DNA of 34,517 nt from Rhodohalobacter halophilus (GTDB lineage: Bacteria; Bacteroidota; Rhodothermia; Balneolales; Balneolaceae). Shown here in pieces: positions 8,629 through 16,422 of the stretch (its first letter is position 1; each line of letters begins with the position of its first letter). Where the stretch lies: positions 1 through 34,517 of the forward strand of contig NZ_MDWE01000058.1 of NCBI RefSeq assembly GCF_001715195.1, written 5' to 3'. A program made the translations under genes and the position numbers. A model generated the notes under the pieces. It saw only the letters and a list, made by a program, of their open reading frames with translations, ran no database searches and had not been told where the DNA came from.

Positions 8629-9398
8629 GAAAACTCTGATTTAAAGGTTTTGTCTGAACTCCCGATGATTTCATCGACCGGTTTGAGGTCGATGTGGAAG
8701 TTGGTTGGGTCTTCTTCTTCAATGAATAGATCGATTTGTTGTTCTTTCAACATTTCAAGTACAGCTAAGAACGTTACGACGATAGCTGTTCTTGTTTTAA
8801 GCTCCATACAGAAGTCATAAAAAGATGTTCGTCCTCTGCTCTGGAGTCGGGTGAGCACGAACTCAGCCTGCTCCTCAACCGTCATCTGCACCTTTTCTAC
8901 TTTATGGTAGACGTTTTGCCGTTTGATGTCTGCCAGCACTTTTCTAAAGGCTGCCATCAGATCAAAGAGAGTAACATCCTTCAGAGCTTCACCGGTTGCC
9001 TGTTTTTCAACTTCATCTTCCTCTAAAAAACCGCGGAAGTATTTTTTTTGAGTCTCCTCATCAATGATTGTGAGCTTCTCTGCCATCTCCTTGTATCGTT
9101 TGTACTCAAGGAGCTTCTGAACGAGCTCATACCGCGGGTCATCCTCGTCGAGCTCTTCCTCATCGTCCGGATCTCTCGGCAGCATCATTTTGGCTTTAAT
9201 CGACATCAGCATACTTGCCATGTAGATGAACTCACTGGCAACATCCAGGTCAAGCTCTTCCATTAGGTGGATGTACTCTAAAAACTCATGTGTGATGTGG
9301 GAGACGGGAATATCGTAGATGTTTAATTCATCTCTTCTGATGAAAAAGAGAAGCAGGTCTAACGGGCCTTCGAAATTTTTTAACTGAACTCTATACAT
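8625..9398 (-). CDS. scpA: Segregation and condensation protein A
   Basis: A 257-residue kleisin that bridges the Smc dimer and binds ScpB to form the bacterial condensin. The N-terminal domain has the diagnostic FEGPLDLLLFFIRRDELNIYDIP and the helix EFIYMASMLMSIKAKMMLP. The middle is acidic (DPDDEEELDEDDP), as usual for kleisin linkers. The C-terminal part ends in a winged-helix-like segment (TRTAIVVTFLAVLEMLKEQQIDLFIEE). The start is placed at the ATG at 9398; an in-frame TTG at 9404 adds only two residues. scpB is not next to it, which is a common alternative arrangement. It overlaps the downstream M28 peptidase gene by 4 bases. Its 5' region diverges from the metzincin gene at 9641. Confidence 0.95.
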   Translation of the reverse strand: MYRVQLKNFEGPLDLLLFFIRRDELNIYDIPVSHITHEFLEYIHLMEELDLDVASEFIYMASMLMSIKAKMMLPRDPDDEEELDEDDPRYELVQKLLEYKRYKEMAEKLTIIDEETQKKYFRGFLEEDEVEKQATGEALKDVTLFDLMAAFRKVLADIKRQNVYHKVEKVQMTVEEQAEFVLTRLQSRGRTSFYDFCMELKTRTAIVVTFLAVLEMLKEQQIDLFIEEEDPTNFHIDLKPVDEIIGSSDKTFKSEFS

Positions 9399-9483
9399 AG
9401 GCAAATGGGTTCATTGAATTTCGCAATTTCTTCGTAGAAATAGAAATTTTCAACGGAGTTTAGGGAAATAATGTAGCCGGTAA

Positions 9484-9536
9484 ATTGTCCGTTAGTTTAT
9501 GGTATGCAATAGCTTTGCTATTAACATACTGTTAAT
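9484..9536 (+). promoter_or_regulatory. Candidate Bacteroidota-type promoter with two stacked hairpins
   Basis: TAGCTTTG (9510-9517) matches the -7 consensus TAnnTTTG, with ATTG at 9484-9487 as a possible -33 element (22-nt spacer, a little long). The -7 box lies inside the stem-loop AATAGC-TTT-GCTATT (9508-9522). A second inverted repeat, ATTAAC (9520-9525) with GTTAAT (9531-9536), overlaps it. A start near 9525 would leave a leader of about 115 nt before the metzincin gene. Functional evidence is lacking. Confidence 0.35.
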
Positions 9537-9640
9537 CTTGCATTTCTGAATATTTTAAAGCATTATCAAAAAACATCTCGTCAAACAGAAAAGAGAGTAT
9601 TGGCGGGGTACTTTCCTATGAACAATTAAACAACATACCT

Positions 9641-10627
9641 ATGAAGACTAAAACAATCAGTAAGTTAGTAGTTTTATTAATTGGATTACCATTGATGCTG
9701 TCTTGCAGCGAGCAATCTGCAATGAATTCATTAGAAGAAACTGATGGAGAAATGCCGATACTTTCCTTCACGGAGGGGGCAAATGCAGATAATAAATCAA
9801 TTGAGCACACCGGGGGATTGGCGGAGGCTGTCTACAGTGAGCATCTTTCGAAAGTTAATGACGAACTCATAGAACGAGGAATTACAGAGTATGAACTTGT
9901 GATGGCTGAGACATTAACCATGACGAAAGAGGGGGATTTTCAATCGGGACAAACTATCCTGGCAAACGATCGAACTTTAAGGTTAAACGCTCAATGGGTG
10001 CCCGGTGATGAAAGAAGAAACGCCGATGGCAATCGGCTTACTCATCTTGTATATACACCTTTTGGTGTTGCAAATGGCACGATTGACGCAGAACCCTACA
10101 TTGACTCTTCATTCGAAACCTGGAATAACCTCATGAACAATTCAGGTCCGGAGATCGTTAAAGTACCGGATACCGGTATTTTTCCGAGCGCACTGCTCTC
10201 TTTAGGTGGCGTACAGGGTGATCCTTTTGTGGCCGATATCGTAACACTTGGGTTTTTACCGGGATCTATCTTTGATTTGGTTCTTGGCCCGGGAGCGAGT
10301 GGCGGAGTTTTGGGTGTGGCGTTTACATTTAATTGGACCGGGACTGATGAAGTAGCTATCAAAGAGGTTTGGTATAATGACAGTTTCCCCTGGGCTACAG
10401 ACGGCAGCCCGGGCGCAGTGGATATTGAAACAGTTGCACTCCATGAAAATGGTCATGCTCTTGGCATGGGGCATTTCGGTAAAATCTCAATTACTGAGAG
10501 CAATGGGAAACTTCATGTTTCGCCAAGGGCAGTAATGAATGCGTCCTATTTAGGGCCGGTTCGTTCACCCCTGGGAACAGACCGCGCTGCCTATAACAGC
10601 ATTTATGGAAACTGGCCAAAAAACTAA
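9641..10627 (+). CDS. Matrixin-like (metzincin) zinc metalloprotease, lipoprotein
   Basis: A 328-residue exported protease. The N-terminus is a lipoprotein signal with Cys22 in LMLSC. Residues about 25-110 look like a linker or pro-region. The catalytic domain has the extended metzincin zinc site HENGHALGMGH at 268-278 (ligands His268, His272, His278; general base Glu269) and a Met-turn around Met299 (RAVMNAS). These features place it in the M10/matrixin-type Zn proteases, which are endopeptidases cutting extracellular proteins. A cysteine-switch propeptide motif is not obvious. It is followed by a hairpin terminator and then a MarR gene. It could be a surface protease for feeding; the substrate is unknown. 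Confidence 0.88.
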   Translation: MKTKTISKLVVLLIGLPLMLSCSEQSAMNSLEETDGEMPILSFTEGANADNKSIEHTGGLAEAVYSEHLSKVNDELIERGITEYELVMAETLTMTKEGDFQSGQTILANDRTLRLNAQWVPGDERRNADGNRLTHLVYTPFGVANGTIDAEPYIDSSFETWNNLMNNSGPEIVKVPDTGIFPSALLSLGGVQGDPFVADIVTLGFLPGSIFDLVLGPGASGGVLGVAFTFNWTGTDEVAIKEVWYNDSFPWATDGSPGAVDIETVALHENGHALGMGHFGKISITESNGKLHVSPRAVMNASYLGPVRSPLGTDRAAYNSIYGNWPKN

Positions 10628-10651
10628 CCGATATACTTGGATAAGTTTAGA

Positions 10652-10680
10652 GGGGGGCAACCTTAGCCCCCATTTCTATC
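10652..10680 (+). terminator. Terminator after the metzincin gene
   Basis: The stem GGGGGC (10653-10658) pairs with GCCCCC (10666-10671) around a 7-nt loop and is followed by a T-rich stretch (ATTTCTAT). It lies 25 bases after the stop. Confidence 0.7.
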
Positions 10681-10786
10681 CTGCTCAATTAAACTTTTTT
10701 GCAACGCACGAACTTCATAAGAAGCTGGTTTAGCACATTTTTCACTGGCCTAATTTGTGAATGATGGTAGAAAAAACGACATTCTA

Positions 10787-10821
10787 TTAAATGTACATGC
10801 AATTTAAAAAGCTATGCATAG
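10787..10821. promoter_or_regulatory. Dyads at the MarR gene start, possible autoregulatory operator
   Basis: TTAAAT (10787-10792) and ATTTAA (10802-10807) form an inverted repeat with a 9-nt spacer. A second perfect palindrome, CTATGCATAG (10812-10821), covers the start codon. MarR-family proteins commonly bind such dyads at their own promoters. The assignment is inferred from position only. Confidence 0.3.
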
Positions 10822-11215
10822 TCAAGTCAACAGATTTAGCCGGTCAGTCTCCAGCCATTTCGATCAATATTTCAAAGAGTTCGGTTTGGCAACTTCTTAT
10901 GTAGAAGTTTTGCTCTGTATCAAAGAGGATGGTCCACTGTTACAGAAAGAGATTGCAAACTCTATGCATTTAGATCCGTCAACCATTACCCGATTTTTAA
11001 AAAAACTAAAACAGCATGGGTGGATTGAGAAGCAGAAGGGAGAGGGTAGAGCCAAAATTGCTATCCATCAATCCAGGGCATCTGATGTTGAGGAGCTTCG
11101 AACACTGTATATAGAAGCCGAGCGGGAACTGGGGCGGATGTTAGGTGAAAAATTTACTGAAACAACACTCAAGCTGCTTGAGCATGGTAACTCTCTCTTC
11201 GACAAGGAGGAGTAA
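10814..11215 (+). CDS. MarR-family transcriptional regulator
   Basis: A 133-residue winged-helix regulator. The DNA-binding core is at roughly 30-90: SYVEVLLCIKEDGPLLQKEIANSMHLDPSTITRFLKKLKQHGWIEKQKGEGRAKI-type sequence, with the recognition helix around LDPSTITRFLKKL and the wing around KGEGRAKIA. Flanking helices at both ends would form the dimer interface. MarR proteins usually repress stress or efflux genes and release DNA when a small ligand binds; no ligand can be predicted here. The gene starts inside a palindrome and has no co-directional downstream gene. The HD gene converges with it only 14 bases after the stop, so the target may be itself or lie elsewhere. Confidence 0.88.
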   Translation: MHSQVNRFSRSVSSHFDQYFKEFGLATSYVEVLLCIKEDGPLLQKEIANSMHLDPSTITRFLKKLKQHGWIEKQKGEGRAKIAIHQSRASDVEELRTLYIEAERELGRMLGEKFTETTLKLLEHGNSLFDKEE

Positions 11216-11229
11216 GCATCCAAATAGAT

Positions 11230-11850
11230 TCAGATTTCTGTACGTAATTGGTTCAAATAACTTTTCATGAAATCTACTCGATTCCGAGCCATCTTTTTTG
11301 CACAATCCGTATTCATAAGATCAGGCAGGCGGAATAGTTTTTGGTAAAAGTGATCAAGAGTATATAAACTGTCATCTGGCTCTCTGGATTCACAAAAGGG
11401 GTCTTCAGGTTCATAAAGCGGACGATCAAGCCTTCCTCCCACCATAAAACAGCGTGCAATACCAATTGCACCTAATGCATCCAGCCGATCGGCATCCTGC
11501 ACAATTTTAGCTTCGATCGTTTGAGGGGCAATATCACCGGAATAGCTGTGAGATTTAATTGCATGCTCAACTTTATCGATCTTGCTTTTTGGGAATGAGG
11601 TAGTTTGTAAGAATGATCTAGCTTTATCTGCTGCCAACGTTGATGCTTTGGGTCGATCCGGGGAGTTTTTTGGAAGGATAACACAATCATGAAGCCAGGC
11701 TGAAGCGATGATTATATCCGGATCCCCACCCTCTGCCCGGCTAATTACTTTGGCAGAGTTAACAACCCGTTCAATATGATTGAGATCATGCGAGGAGTCA
11801 AAATCACACTTTTCTATAAGGAAATTTCGGTATAATGATTCTTCAATCAT
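11230..11850 (-). CDS. HD-domain phosphohydrolase
   Basis: A 206-residue metal-dependent phosphohydrolase resembling the YedJ/YpgQ group. HD-fold residues are visible: His25 (HDLNHIERVV), His54-Asp55 (SAWLHDC) and an Asp in the later VQDADRLDALGAIGIAR segment. Members of this group hydrolyse nucleotides or related phosphates. The start is placed at the ATG at 11850; an upstream in-frame TTG (11892) would add 14 unconserved-looking residues. The gene stands alone on the minus strand and converges with marR. Its 327-base upstream region holds several small palindromes. Confidence 0.87.
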   Translation of the reverse strand: MIEESLYRNFLIEKCDFDSSHDLNHIERVVNSAKVISRAEGGDPDIIIASAWLHDCVILPKNSPDRPKASTLAADKARSFLQTTSFPKSKIDKVEHAIKSHSYSGDIAPQTIEAKIVQDADRLDALGAIGIARCFMVGGRLDRPLYEPEDPFCESREPDDSLYTLDHFYQKLFRLPDLMNTDCAKKMARNRVDFMKSYLNQLRTEI

Positions 11851-12177
11851 ATGGCCGGTTTTTAAATACTTGGTTTGGAAGATGAATTTCAATAGAAACC
11901 TTAGATCCTTAACTCAGTACTGAATCTATCCAAAATCGCCGTTTAACTTATTGTGCTACTATAGGCTTTCATCAGATCTGCATTTTCTTAATGAAGCAAG
12001 ATAAGAAATGGTTTGTTTTGTTATTGGGAGAATCAGACCGTCTGATAGGTCATCTGCATTGGGTCAGGTGAGCACTCTCAGGGTTAGCAACAACTGATCT
12101 GGAGGGGGTAAATAAAGCATCGACTCCCATAAGTGAATGTATTGGGAGCCGACCGAAAACCGGAGTTGGATGTACAA
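11851..12177. other. Intergenic region with palindromes, no gene seen
   Basis: This 327-base gap lies between the start of the HD gene and the end of the rhodanese gene, both on the minus strand. It contains three short dyads built on CAG...CTG: TCAGTACTGA (11914-11923), CAGATCTG (11973-11980) and ATCAGAC-C-GTCTGAT (12032-12046). It also holds a weak terminator-like hairpin near 12124-12148. I see no convincing coding frame, tRNA or repeat. Confidence 0.5.
12106..12150 (-). terminator. Possible terminator after the rhodanese gene
   Basis: On the minus strand CTCCCA (plus 12143-12148) pairs with TGGGAG (plus 12124-12129). Two further outer pairs, one of them a G-T wobble, extend the stem, and a modestly T-rich stretch (GCTTTATTTA) follows. 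It lies 30 bases after the stop of the minus-strand gene. The long loop and weak tail make this uncertain. Confidence 0.4.
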
Positions 12178-13071
12178 CTATTGAACGGCCACGTCGGGAG
12201 CGTTGCCATATTCCGACCAGGAACCTTCATAGGCGCGAACGGAATCATAGCCCATCAGTCGAAGGGTAAAATATGCGTGCGAACCGCGAACGTTGGTGTG
12301 GCAGTGAGGGATGATCTCCTTATCCCGGGTAATTCCAAGTGAGTCATAAATATCCTGAATCTCCTGCGCTGATTTAAAATAGGGTATATCGCCATCTGCC
12401 AATACATTACTCCACTCTAAATGTACTGCGTTGGGAATGTGCCCGCTTCGCTCAGCTCGTTTATCGACACCGGTGTATTCATCCTCTGACCGAACATCGA
12501 AGATTATTTTGTTTGGATCTTCCGATGCGGCCTGTACATAACTGATGTCGCAATATTTTTCATCCTGTATGTTCACGGTAAATGTACCTTCAAGACGATT
12601 GGCGGGAGTATCTGTGATGGGTAGTGAATTAGTAGCCCAGCTTTGTAAACCGCCATTTAAAATTGCTGCATTATCAAATCCGTAGTAATCTAATGCATAG
12701 AAAAGCCGGGCAGCGGCTAATCCGTTGCCCTCATCATAAATAACCACCCTGTCTTCAGGGTTCAGTCCAATCTCGCGCATCATCTGTTCAAATGTTTCCG
12801 GACCGATAAGAAAGCTTTGAACGGGGTGATTTGGATCGGTGAGCTTCTCTACAGATGGAAAATGAACGGCACCGGTAATCAGCGAATCGCCGGTCTCTTG
12901 CCGGGCATCAATCAAAAAGATATTGTCAGTTTCCAATGCATCATGAAGAGCATTTGCATTGATGAGAAGATGGCTGTTTGGATAGTTGGTAAGAACCTGT
13001 TCTTCAGTTTCAGGCTCTGTGCAGGAGATAACAAGAATAAGTGGAAGTAGGAAAAATGTGAATGAACGCAT
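12178..13071 (-). CDS. Tandem-rhodanese sulfurtransferase, lipoprotein
   Basis: A 297-residue protein with two rhodanese domains, roughly 35-150 and 165-295. The lipobox VISC gives a lipidated Cys at 17, so it acts at the cell envelope rather than in the cytoplasm. The N-terminal domain has DEGNG where an active-site Cys loop would be and is probably inactive, as usual for tandem rhodaneses. The C-terminal domain has Cys257 in PHCHTNVRGSHAYF, an intact CX4R active-site loop, followed by LRLMGYDSVRAYEGSWSEYG, typical of thiosulfate/3-mercaptopyruvate sulfurtransferases. It should move sulfane sulfur from thiosulfate or a similar donor to an acceptor thiol. The thioesterase gene lies 83 bases upstream on the same strand; no functional link is apparent. 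Confidence 0.9.
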   Translation of the reverse strand: MRSFTFFLLPLILVISCTEPETEEQVLTNYPNSHLLINANALHDALETDNIFLIDARQETGDSLITGAVHFPSVEKLTDPNHPVQSFLIGPETFEQMMREIGLNPEDRVVIYDEGNGLAAARLFYALDYYGFDNAAILNGGLQSWATNSLPITDTPANRLEGTFTVNIQDEKYCDISYVQAASEDPNKIIFDVRSEDEYTGVDKRAERSGHIPNAVHLEWSNVLADGDIPYFKSAQEIQDIYDSLGITRDKEIIPHCHTNVRGSHAYFTLRLMGYDSVRAYEGSWSEYGNAPDVAVQ

Positions 13072-13154
13072 TGTGGATAGATTTATTAGTCATCAGTTTC
13101 AGAATCAAACAACGAATCAGGATTTACCATTCAAAACGAAACGTTTCATGAATA

Positions 13155-13553
13155 TTATTGAATTGCCTCAATAACTTCCTGTGGCGGGCGGATAGGTCGT
13201 CCGTTTTTCATAAAAACGCCGGTGACTATACCTTCTAAAACAAGTTCATTCTCCGGGAGTTTGTAGATGTTCTGATAGAAAATGAATCGGACATTGCCTG
13301 ACTGCTCGGCGTAAGTTTTTACCACAAACCGGTCATCGCCCATGAGTGGTTTTTTATAGACGAGCTCAATCTTGTGAACAACCGCATCCGTCCCGTTCTG
13401 ATGGAGCTCATTAAAATTGAGACCGATTGATTTCAGATATTCATGGCGGGCGTGTTCCAGGTAGTTTTGATAGACGGAGTTGTTTACGACGCCCTGGGTG
13501 TCGAGTTCGTAATCGCGGACAGTAAGTTGGAGTTCAAATACTTTATTACTCAT
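13155..13553 (-). CDS. Acyl-CoA thioesterase, hotdog fold (YbgC/FadM type)
   Basis: A 132-residue single-hotdog enzyme. It shows the family signature near the N-terminus: VRDYELDTQGVVNNSVYQNY followed by LEHARHEYL, with the likely catalytic Asp18 and the conserved Asn24. Enzymes of the 4-hydroxybenzoyl-CoA thioesterase/YbgC/FadM group split acyl-CoA into free acid and CoA. Substrate specificity cannot be read from the sequence. It has no signal peptide, so it is cytoplasmic. It is divergent from the CHRD gene, and the intergenic region contains an AT-rich inverted repeat (ATTATATT at 13569-13576, AATATAAT at 13587-13594). Confidence 0.9.
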   Translation of the reverse strand: MSNKVFELQLTVRDYELDTQGVVNNSVYQNYLEHARHEYLKSIGLNFNELHQNGTDAVVHKIELVYKKPLMGDDRFVVKTYAEQSGNVRFIFYQNIYKLPENELVLEGIVTGVFMKNGRPIRPPQEVIEAIQ

Positions 13554-13568
13554 TATACATGTTAAGTT

Positions 13569-13594
13569 ATTATATTTTATGATTGTAATATAAT
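13569..13594. promoter_or_regulatory. AT-rich perfect inverted repeat in a divergent promoter region
   Basis: ATTATATT (13569-13576) and AATATAAT (13587-13594) are perfect 8-bp arms with a 10-nt spacer. They lie 15 bases upstream of the thioesterase start. This could be an operator or a divergent promoter core; the low complexity of the arms weakens the case. Confidence 0.3.
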
Positions 13595-13727
13595 GAGCTT
13601 AGTTGAAACGGCTGAGAATATTTTAGAGAATCTCCAGGTTTTAAATCTATGATCTCGGAAATTCACTATGTAAATTCTTTAAAAGGGAGCGTTATCTATT
13701 AACAAGTAAATAATTGAGGTGGTGAAA

Positions 13728-14168
13728 ATGAGAGCAAAATTATTGTTTTTGACAATTTTCGTGGGGTTGATTGCAATTTCCGCGGCCGCTCAGTCATCGG
13801 TGGAGATAGTTTTGGCAGGTCATAACCAGGTCCCACCGGTTCGATCACCCGGTACGGGTATGGTTGAACTAACCGTAGAAGGAGATTCACTATTTGTGAG
13901 TGGTAAGTTCGAAGATTTAAGGGAGTACTATTTGGGAGCGAGTATTCATTTTGGCCGAGCTAACGAAACGGGAAATCAGATCTATCGACTTACTGCCGAA
14001 CTGAATGAGGAGAAAACCGGAGGTGTGTTTAAACCGGAAGAGAATCGGTTTGAATTGAGAGAAGCACAGAAAGAGGCGCTTCGAAATGGCCGAATGTATA
14101 TCAACATCCGATCGAATCGAAATCGAAGCGGTGAGATTAGGGGCCAAATTCCACCATTAAGTTTCTGA
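13728..14168 (+). CDS. CHRD-domain secreted protein
   Basis: A 146-residue exported protein. The signal peptide is KLLFLTIFVGLIAISAAAQS, cleaved near residue 22. The rest matches a CHRD (chordin-type) domain: LAGHNQVPPVRSPGTG at the start, the repeated strand pattern of G.V.LTVEGDSLFVSG, an IHFGRANETG element, and the closing NGRMYINIRSNRNRSGEIRGQI, which is the most diagnostic part. The function of bacterial CHRD domains is not established. The start is fixed at ATG 13728 by GAGGTG at 13716-13721, one of the few clear Shine-Dalgarno sequences in the window; two upstream in-frame GTGs overlap it. The esterase gene follows 22 bases later and is probably co-transcribed. Confidence 0.87.
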   Translation: MRAKLLFLTIFVGLIAISAAAQSSVEIVLAGHNQVPPVRSPGTGMVELTVEGDSLFVSGKFEDLREYYLGASIHFGRANETGNQIYRLTAELNEEKTGGVFKPEENRFELREAQKEALRNGRMYINIRSNRNRSGEIRGQIPPLSF

Positions 14169-14190
14169 TTAGAAACCACCTCTTCAGATA

Positions 14191-15135
14191 ATGCCCACTA
14201 TGAAAAGCTCAATTCTGCCTCTGTTATTAACAAGTTTTCTGGTTCAATGTAATACAGCTGACAAAAAAAAATCGGTTGATGTAGAGTTTTCAGAGAAGGT
14301 TGAGTCTGAATTCATTGCGGGTCATCTTGATCGATATCTGTTTAAAACAGAAAATCTTTCTGAACGCTTTGTAGACGTCTGGATTCCGGAGTCGTATCAA
14401 AACGCTATGGATTTCAATGTAATTTACATGCACGACGGACAGATGCTGTTTGATGAGAGCTTGACCTGGAACAGGCAGGAGTGGAGAGTGGATGAAACTT
14501 TAAACCGGATGATGGACTCCGGTGAGATTCCCCCGACCATCGTAGTGGGAATGTGGAATGCCGATAACCAACGGACGGCTGAATATTTCCCTGAAGACGC
14601 TTTAACCCTGAGGGATGGTGAAGTTAGTGATGAACTGCTTTCAAGCTTTCCAAATGGAGCCCGTGCCAATCGATACGTTGATTTTGTTGCCGAATCGGTC
14701 ATTCCATTTGTTGAAGACAATTACCCGGTGAAGAAAAATCGCGAGGGAAGGTTTATGATTGGCTCAAGCTATGGCGGTTTGATTTCTCTGTACTCGCTGA
14801 CAAAATATCCCAAACTTTTTTCGGGGGTAGCCGCACTATCCACTCATTGGCCGGGTACATTTGACGCAAATGACGAAATTCCGGATGCGATCAGGGAATA
14901 TTTGAAGAGGAGTTTACCGAAGCCGGGTTCCCATAAGATTTACTTCGATCACGGCACCGAAACACTCGATTCACTCTACGCACCGTACCAGCAAAAAGTG
15001 GATACTATGATGCTGGAGCTTGGCTTTAAGCAGGGTCAAGATTTTAAATCAGAAGTATTTGAAGGCACAGGTCATTCAGAAAGTGCCTGGGCCGATCGGC
15101 TTGATGTGCCGGTTCGTTATTTACTTCGCCCTTAG
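14191..15135 (+). CDS. Alpha/beta-hydrolase esterase, lipoprotein
   Basis: A 314-residue exported hydrolase of the putative-esterase (Esterase D/IroE-like) family. The lipobox LVQC gives a lipidated Cys at 20; a second ATG at 14200 would still retain the signal. The core shows the oxyanion region VIYMHDGQMLFDE, the nucleophile elbow GSSYGG and the C-terminal His in GTGHSESAW, which together supply the Ser-Asp-His triad. Relatives hydrolyse ester bonds in siderophores, acyl esters or feruloyl esters; the substrate here is not determinable. It follows the CHRD gene by 22 bases in the same direction. It converges with the beta-propeller lipoprotein gene, and only a weak hairpin lies between them. 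Confidence 0.87.
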   Translation: MPTMKSSILPLLLTSFLVQCNTADKKKSVDVEFSEKVESEFIAGHLDRYLFKTENLSERFVDVWIPESYQNAMDFNVIYMHDGQMLFDESLTWNRQEWRVDETLNRMMDSGEIPPTIVVGMWNADNQRTAEYFPEDALTLRDGEVSDELLSSFPNGARANRYVDFVAESVIPFVEDNYPVKKNREGRFMIGSSYGGLISLYSLTKYPKLFSGVAALSTHWPGTFDANDEIPDAIREYLKRSLPKPGSHKIYFDHGTETLDSLYAPYQQKVDTMMLELGFKQGQDFKSEVFEGTGHSESAWADRLDVPVRYLLRP

Positions 15136-15224
15136 AGTATGTTGTACTGATTGATTTGTCATATGAACCGGATAGTTTGAGAGTTGAAAATACACTCATC
15201 AACTATGTAATAGAACTTAGGTTA

Positions 15225-16334
15225 TCAAGATATGATCGAATAGATATTTATAACCGGCAGTCCCTCTTCTGTGTTTTCAACGCTGTAAATGTTGCCGTGA
15301 CGTATCGTTCTTAAATTGTTTCTATCTGGGAGTGAGACTCTATATAGAGGTTCACCTTCATCAGAAAACAGAACCCACTCGGTATCCTCTTCCTCATTAA
15401 ACATCTGTACCCAGATTCTGCCCTCATCATCAATTTTAAAGTCTGAGTAAACGGGTTTTGTGTCCGGAAAGGAAGATATGAGATCTCTCCGAGCCTGATT
15501 GTTGTTTTCCAGAATGACAGAATATCTGCTTAGAATGGAATCCCTTGTAGCATCTGTAAACGGTAAATTATTTGCATCGATGTGAACAACCGGAACAAAA
15601 CTTGATTTTTCCGGTGATTTTCGAAGTATGGTGAGTGAATCCGTCCACCCAAAATATTGATTCCCTTCAAAATCTACATTGAACCGCCCTTGCCTGTGCA
15701 TGTTTGGAATCGTCATTGCCATGCTTGGTCCATTCTCGCCAATGACCGTGAATCGCTCGTTTTGTGGATATGAGTAAATGGAATCCTGAACTACTTTGCC
15801 TTGATTATTGATTTTACGTACAACACTTTCAGATTCATCATCGGAAGCTATCATGGGATTGGTAACTACATAGAATTCCTGATTCCCGGCGGGGAAAAAA
15901 GTACTGAAAAAACCATATTCGCTAAAATTGACACCAAAATCTGAATCAAAATTCCATTCCCCGTTCTCTTTTGTATAATTGATTACTGACTGGGATGAAA
16001 AGTCGAAAATATGAAGTTGATTATCGTTAGAAAGGGCAACAATTCCCGGAAACTGATATTCACCGGGGCCGGATCCATGTCTTCCAATTTGCTGTATAAA
16101 CTTTCCATTTGAATTAACGGCATAAACAAGTCTTTGAGAACCGTCAACTAAAATTAGATCCCCTTCCGAATCAACCAGAAGATTTGTGATACTGCTGAGG
16201 AGTAAGTCTTCTGACTCTGAAATTTCTATGACGTGTTCAATTTCAAGAAAAGGAAGGTCAAACGTGTCGGATTCTGATGTTTCAGCCGAACAGCCGGCCA
16301 ATAGAAAAATGAGCGTAGGTATGAGTAATTTCAT
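15225..16334 (-). CDS. 6-bladed beta-propeller lipoprotein
   Basis: A 369-residue exported protein with lipobox LAGC (Cys15). The mature part is a run of NHL-like beta-propeller blades. Examples are NLLVDSEGDLILVDGSQRLVYAVNSNGKF followed by the common GRHGSGPGEYQFP motif, then DNQLHIFDFSSQSVINY and DDEGRIWVQMF. Such proteins are frequent in Bacteroidota and are usually listed as 6-bladed beta-propeller or BF3164-like proteins with no known biochemical role; binding of ligands or partners is the usual guess. No catalytic motif is visible. It is divergent from the Rossmann-fold gene at 16484, and a TAnnTTTG box for this strand lies at 16391-16398. Confidence 0.8.
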   Translation of the reverse strand: MKLLIPTLIFLLAGCSAETSESDTFDLPFLEIEHVIEISESEDLLLSSITNLLVDSEGDLILVDGSQRLVYAVNSNGKFIQQIGRHGSGPGEYQFPGIVALSNDNQLHIFDFSSQSVINYTKENGEWNFDSDFGVNFSEYGFFSTFFPAGNQEFYVVTNPMIASDDESESVVRKINNQGKVVQDSIYSYPQNERFTVIGENGPSMAMTIPNMHRQGRFNVDFEGNQYFGWTDSLTILRKSPEKSSFVPVVHIDANNLPFTDATRDSILSRYSVILENNNQARRDLISSFPDTKPVYSDFKIDDEGRIWVQMFNEEEDTEWVLFSDEGEPLYRVSLPDRNNLRTIRHGNIYSVENTEEGLPVINIYSIIS

Positions 16335-16390
16335 GAGCTTAGAATTTCCATTTAATATTACTACAAGAGTAGTTATTTATTACCATTCAA

Positions 16391-16398
16391 CAAAGCTA
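16391..16398 (-). promoter_or_regulatory. Candidate -7 box for the beta-propeller gene
   Basis: The minus-strand TAGCTTTG matches TAnnTTTG and lies 57 bases upstream of the start codon. No good -33 TTG is found at the expected distance, so confidence is limited. Confidence 0.3.
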
Positions 16399-16422
16399 AG
16401 ATTTGAATCAGTTGAACCTTCT

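Noticed and set aside
12133-12342. 69-codon plus-strand frame at the rhodanese 3' end
   Set aside because: Most of it is antisense to the conserved second rhodanese domain, and it has no ribosome site.
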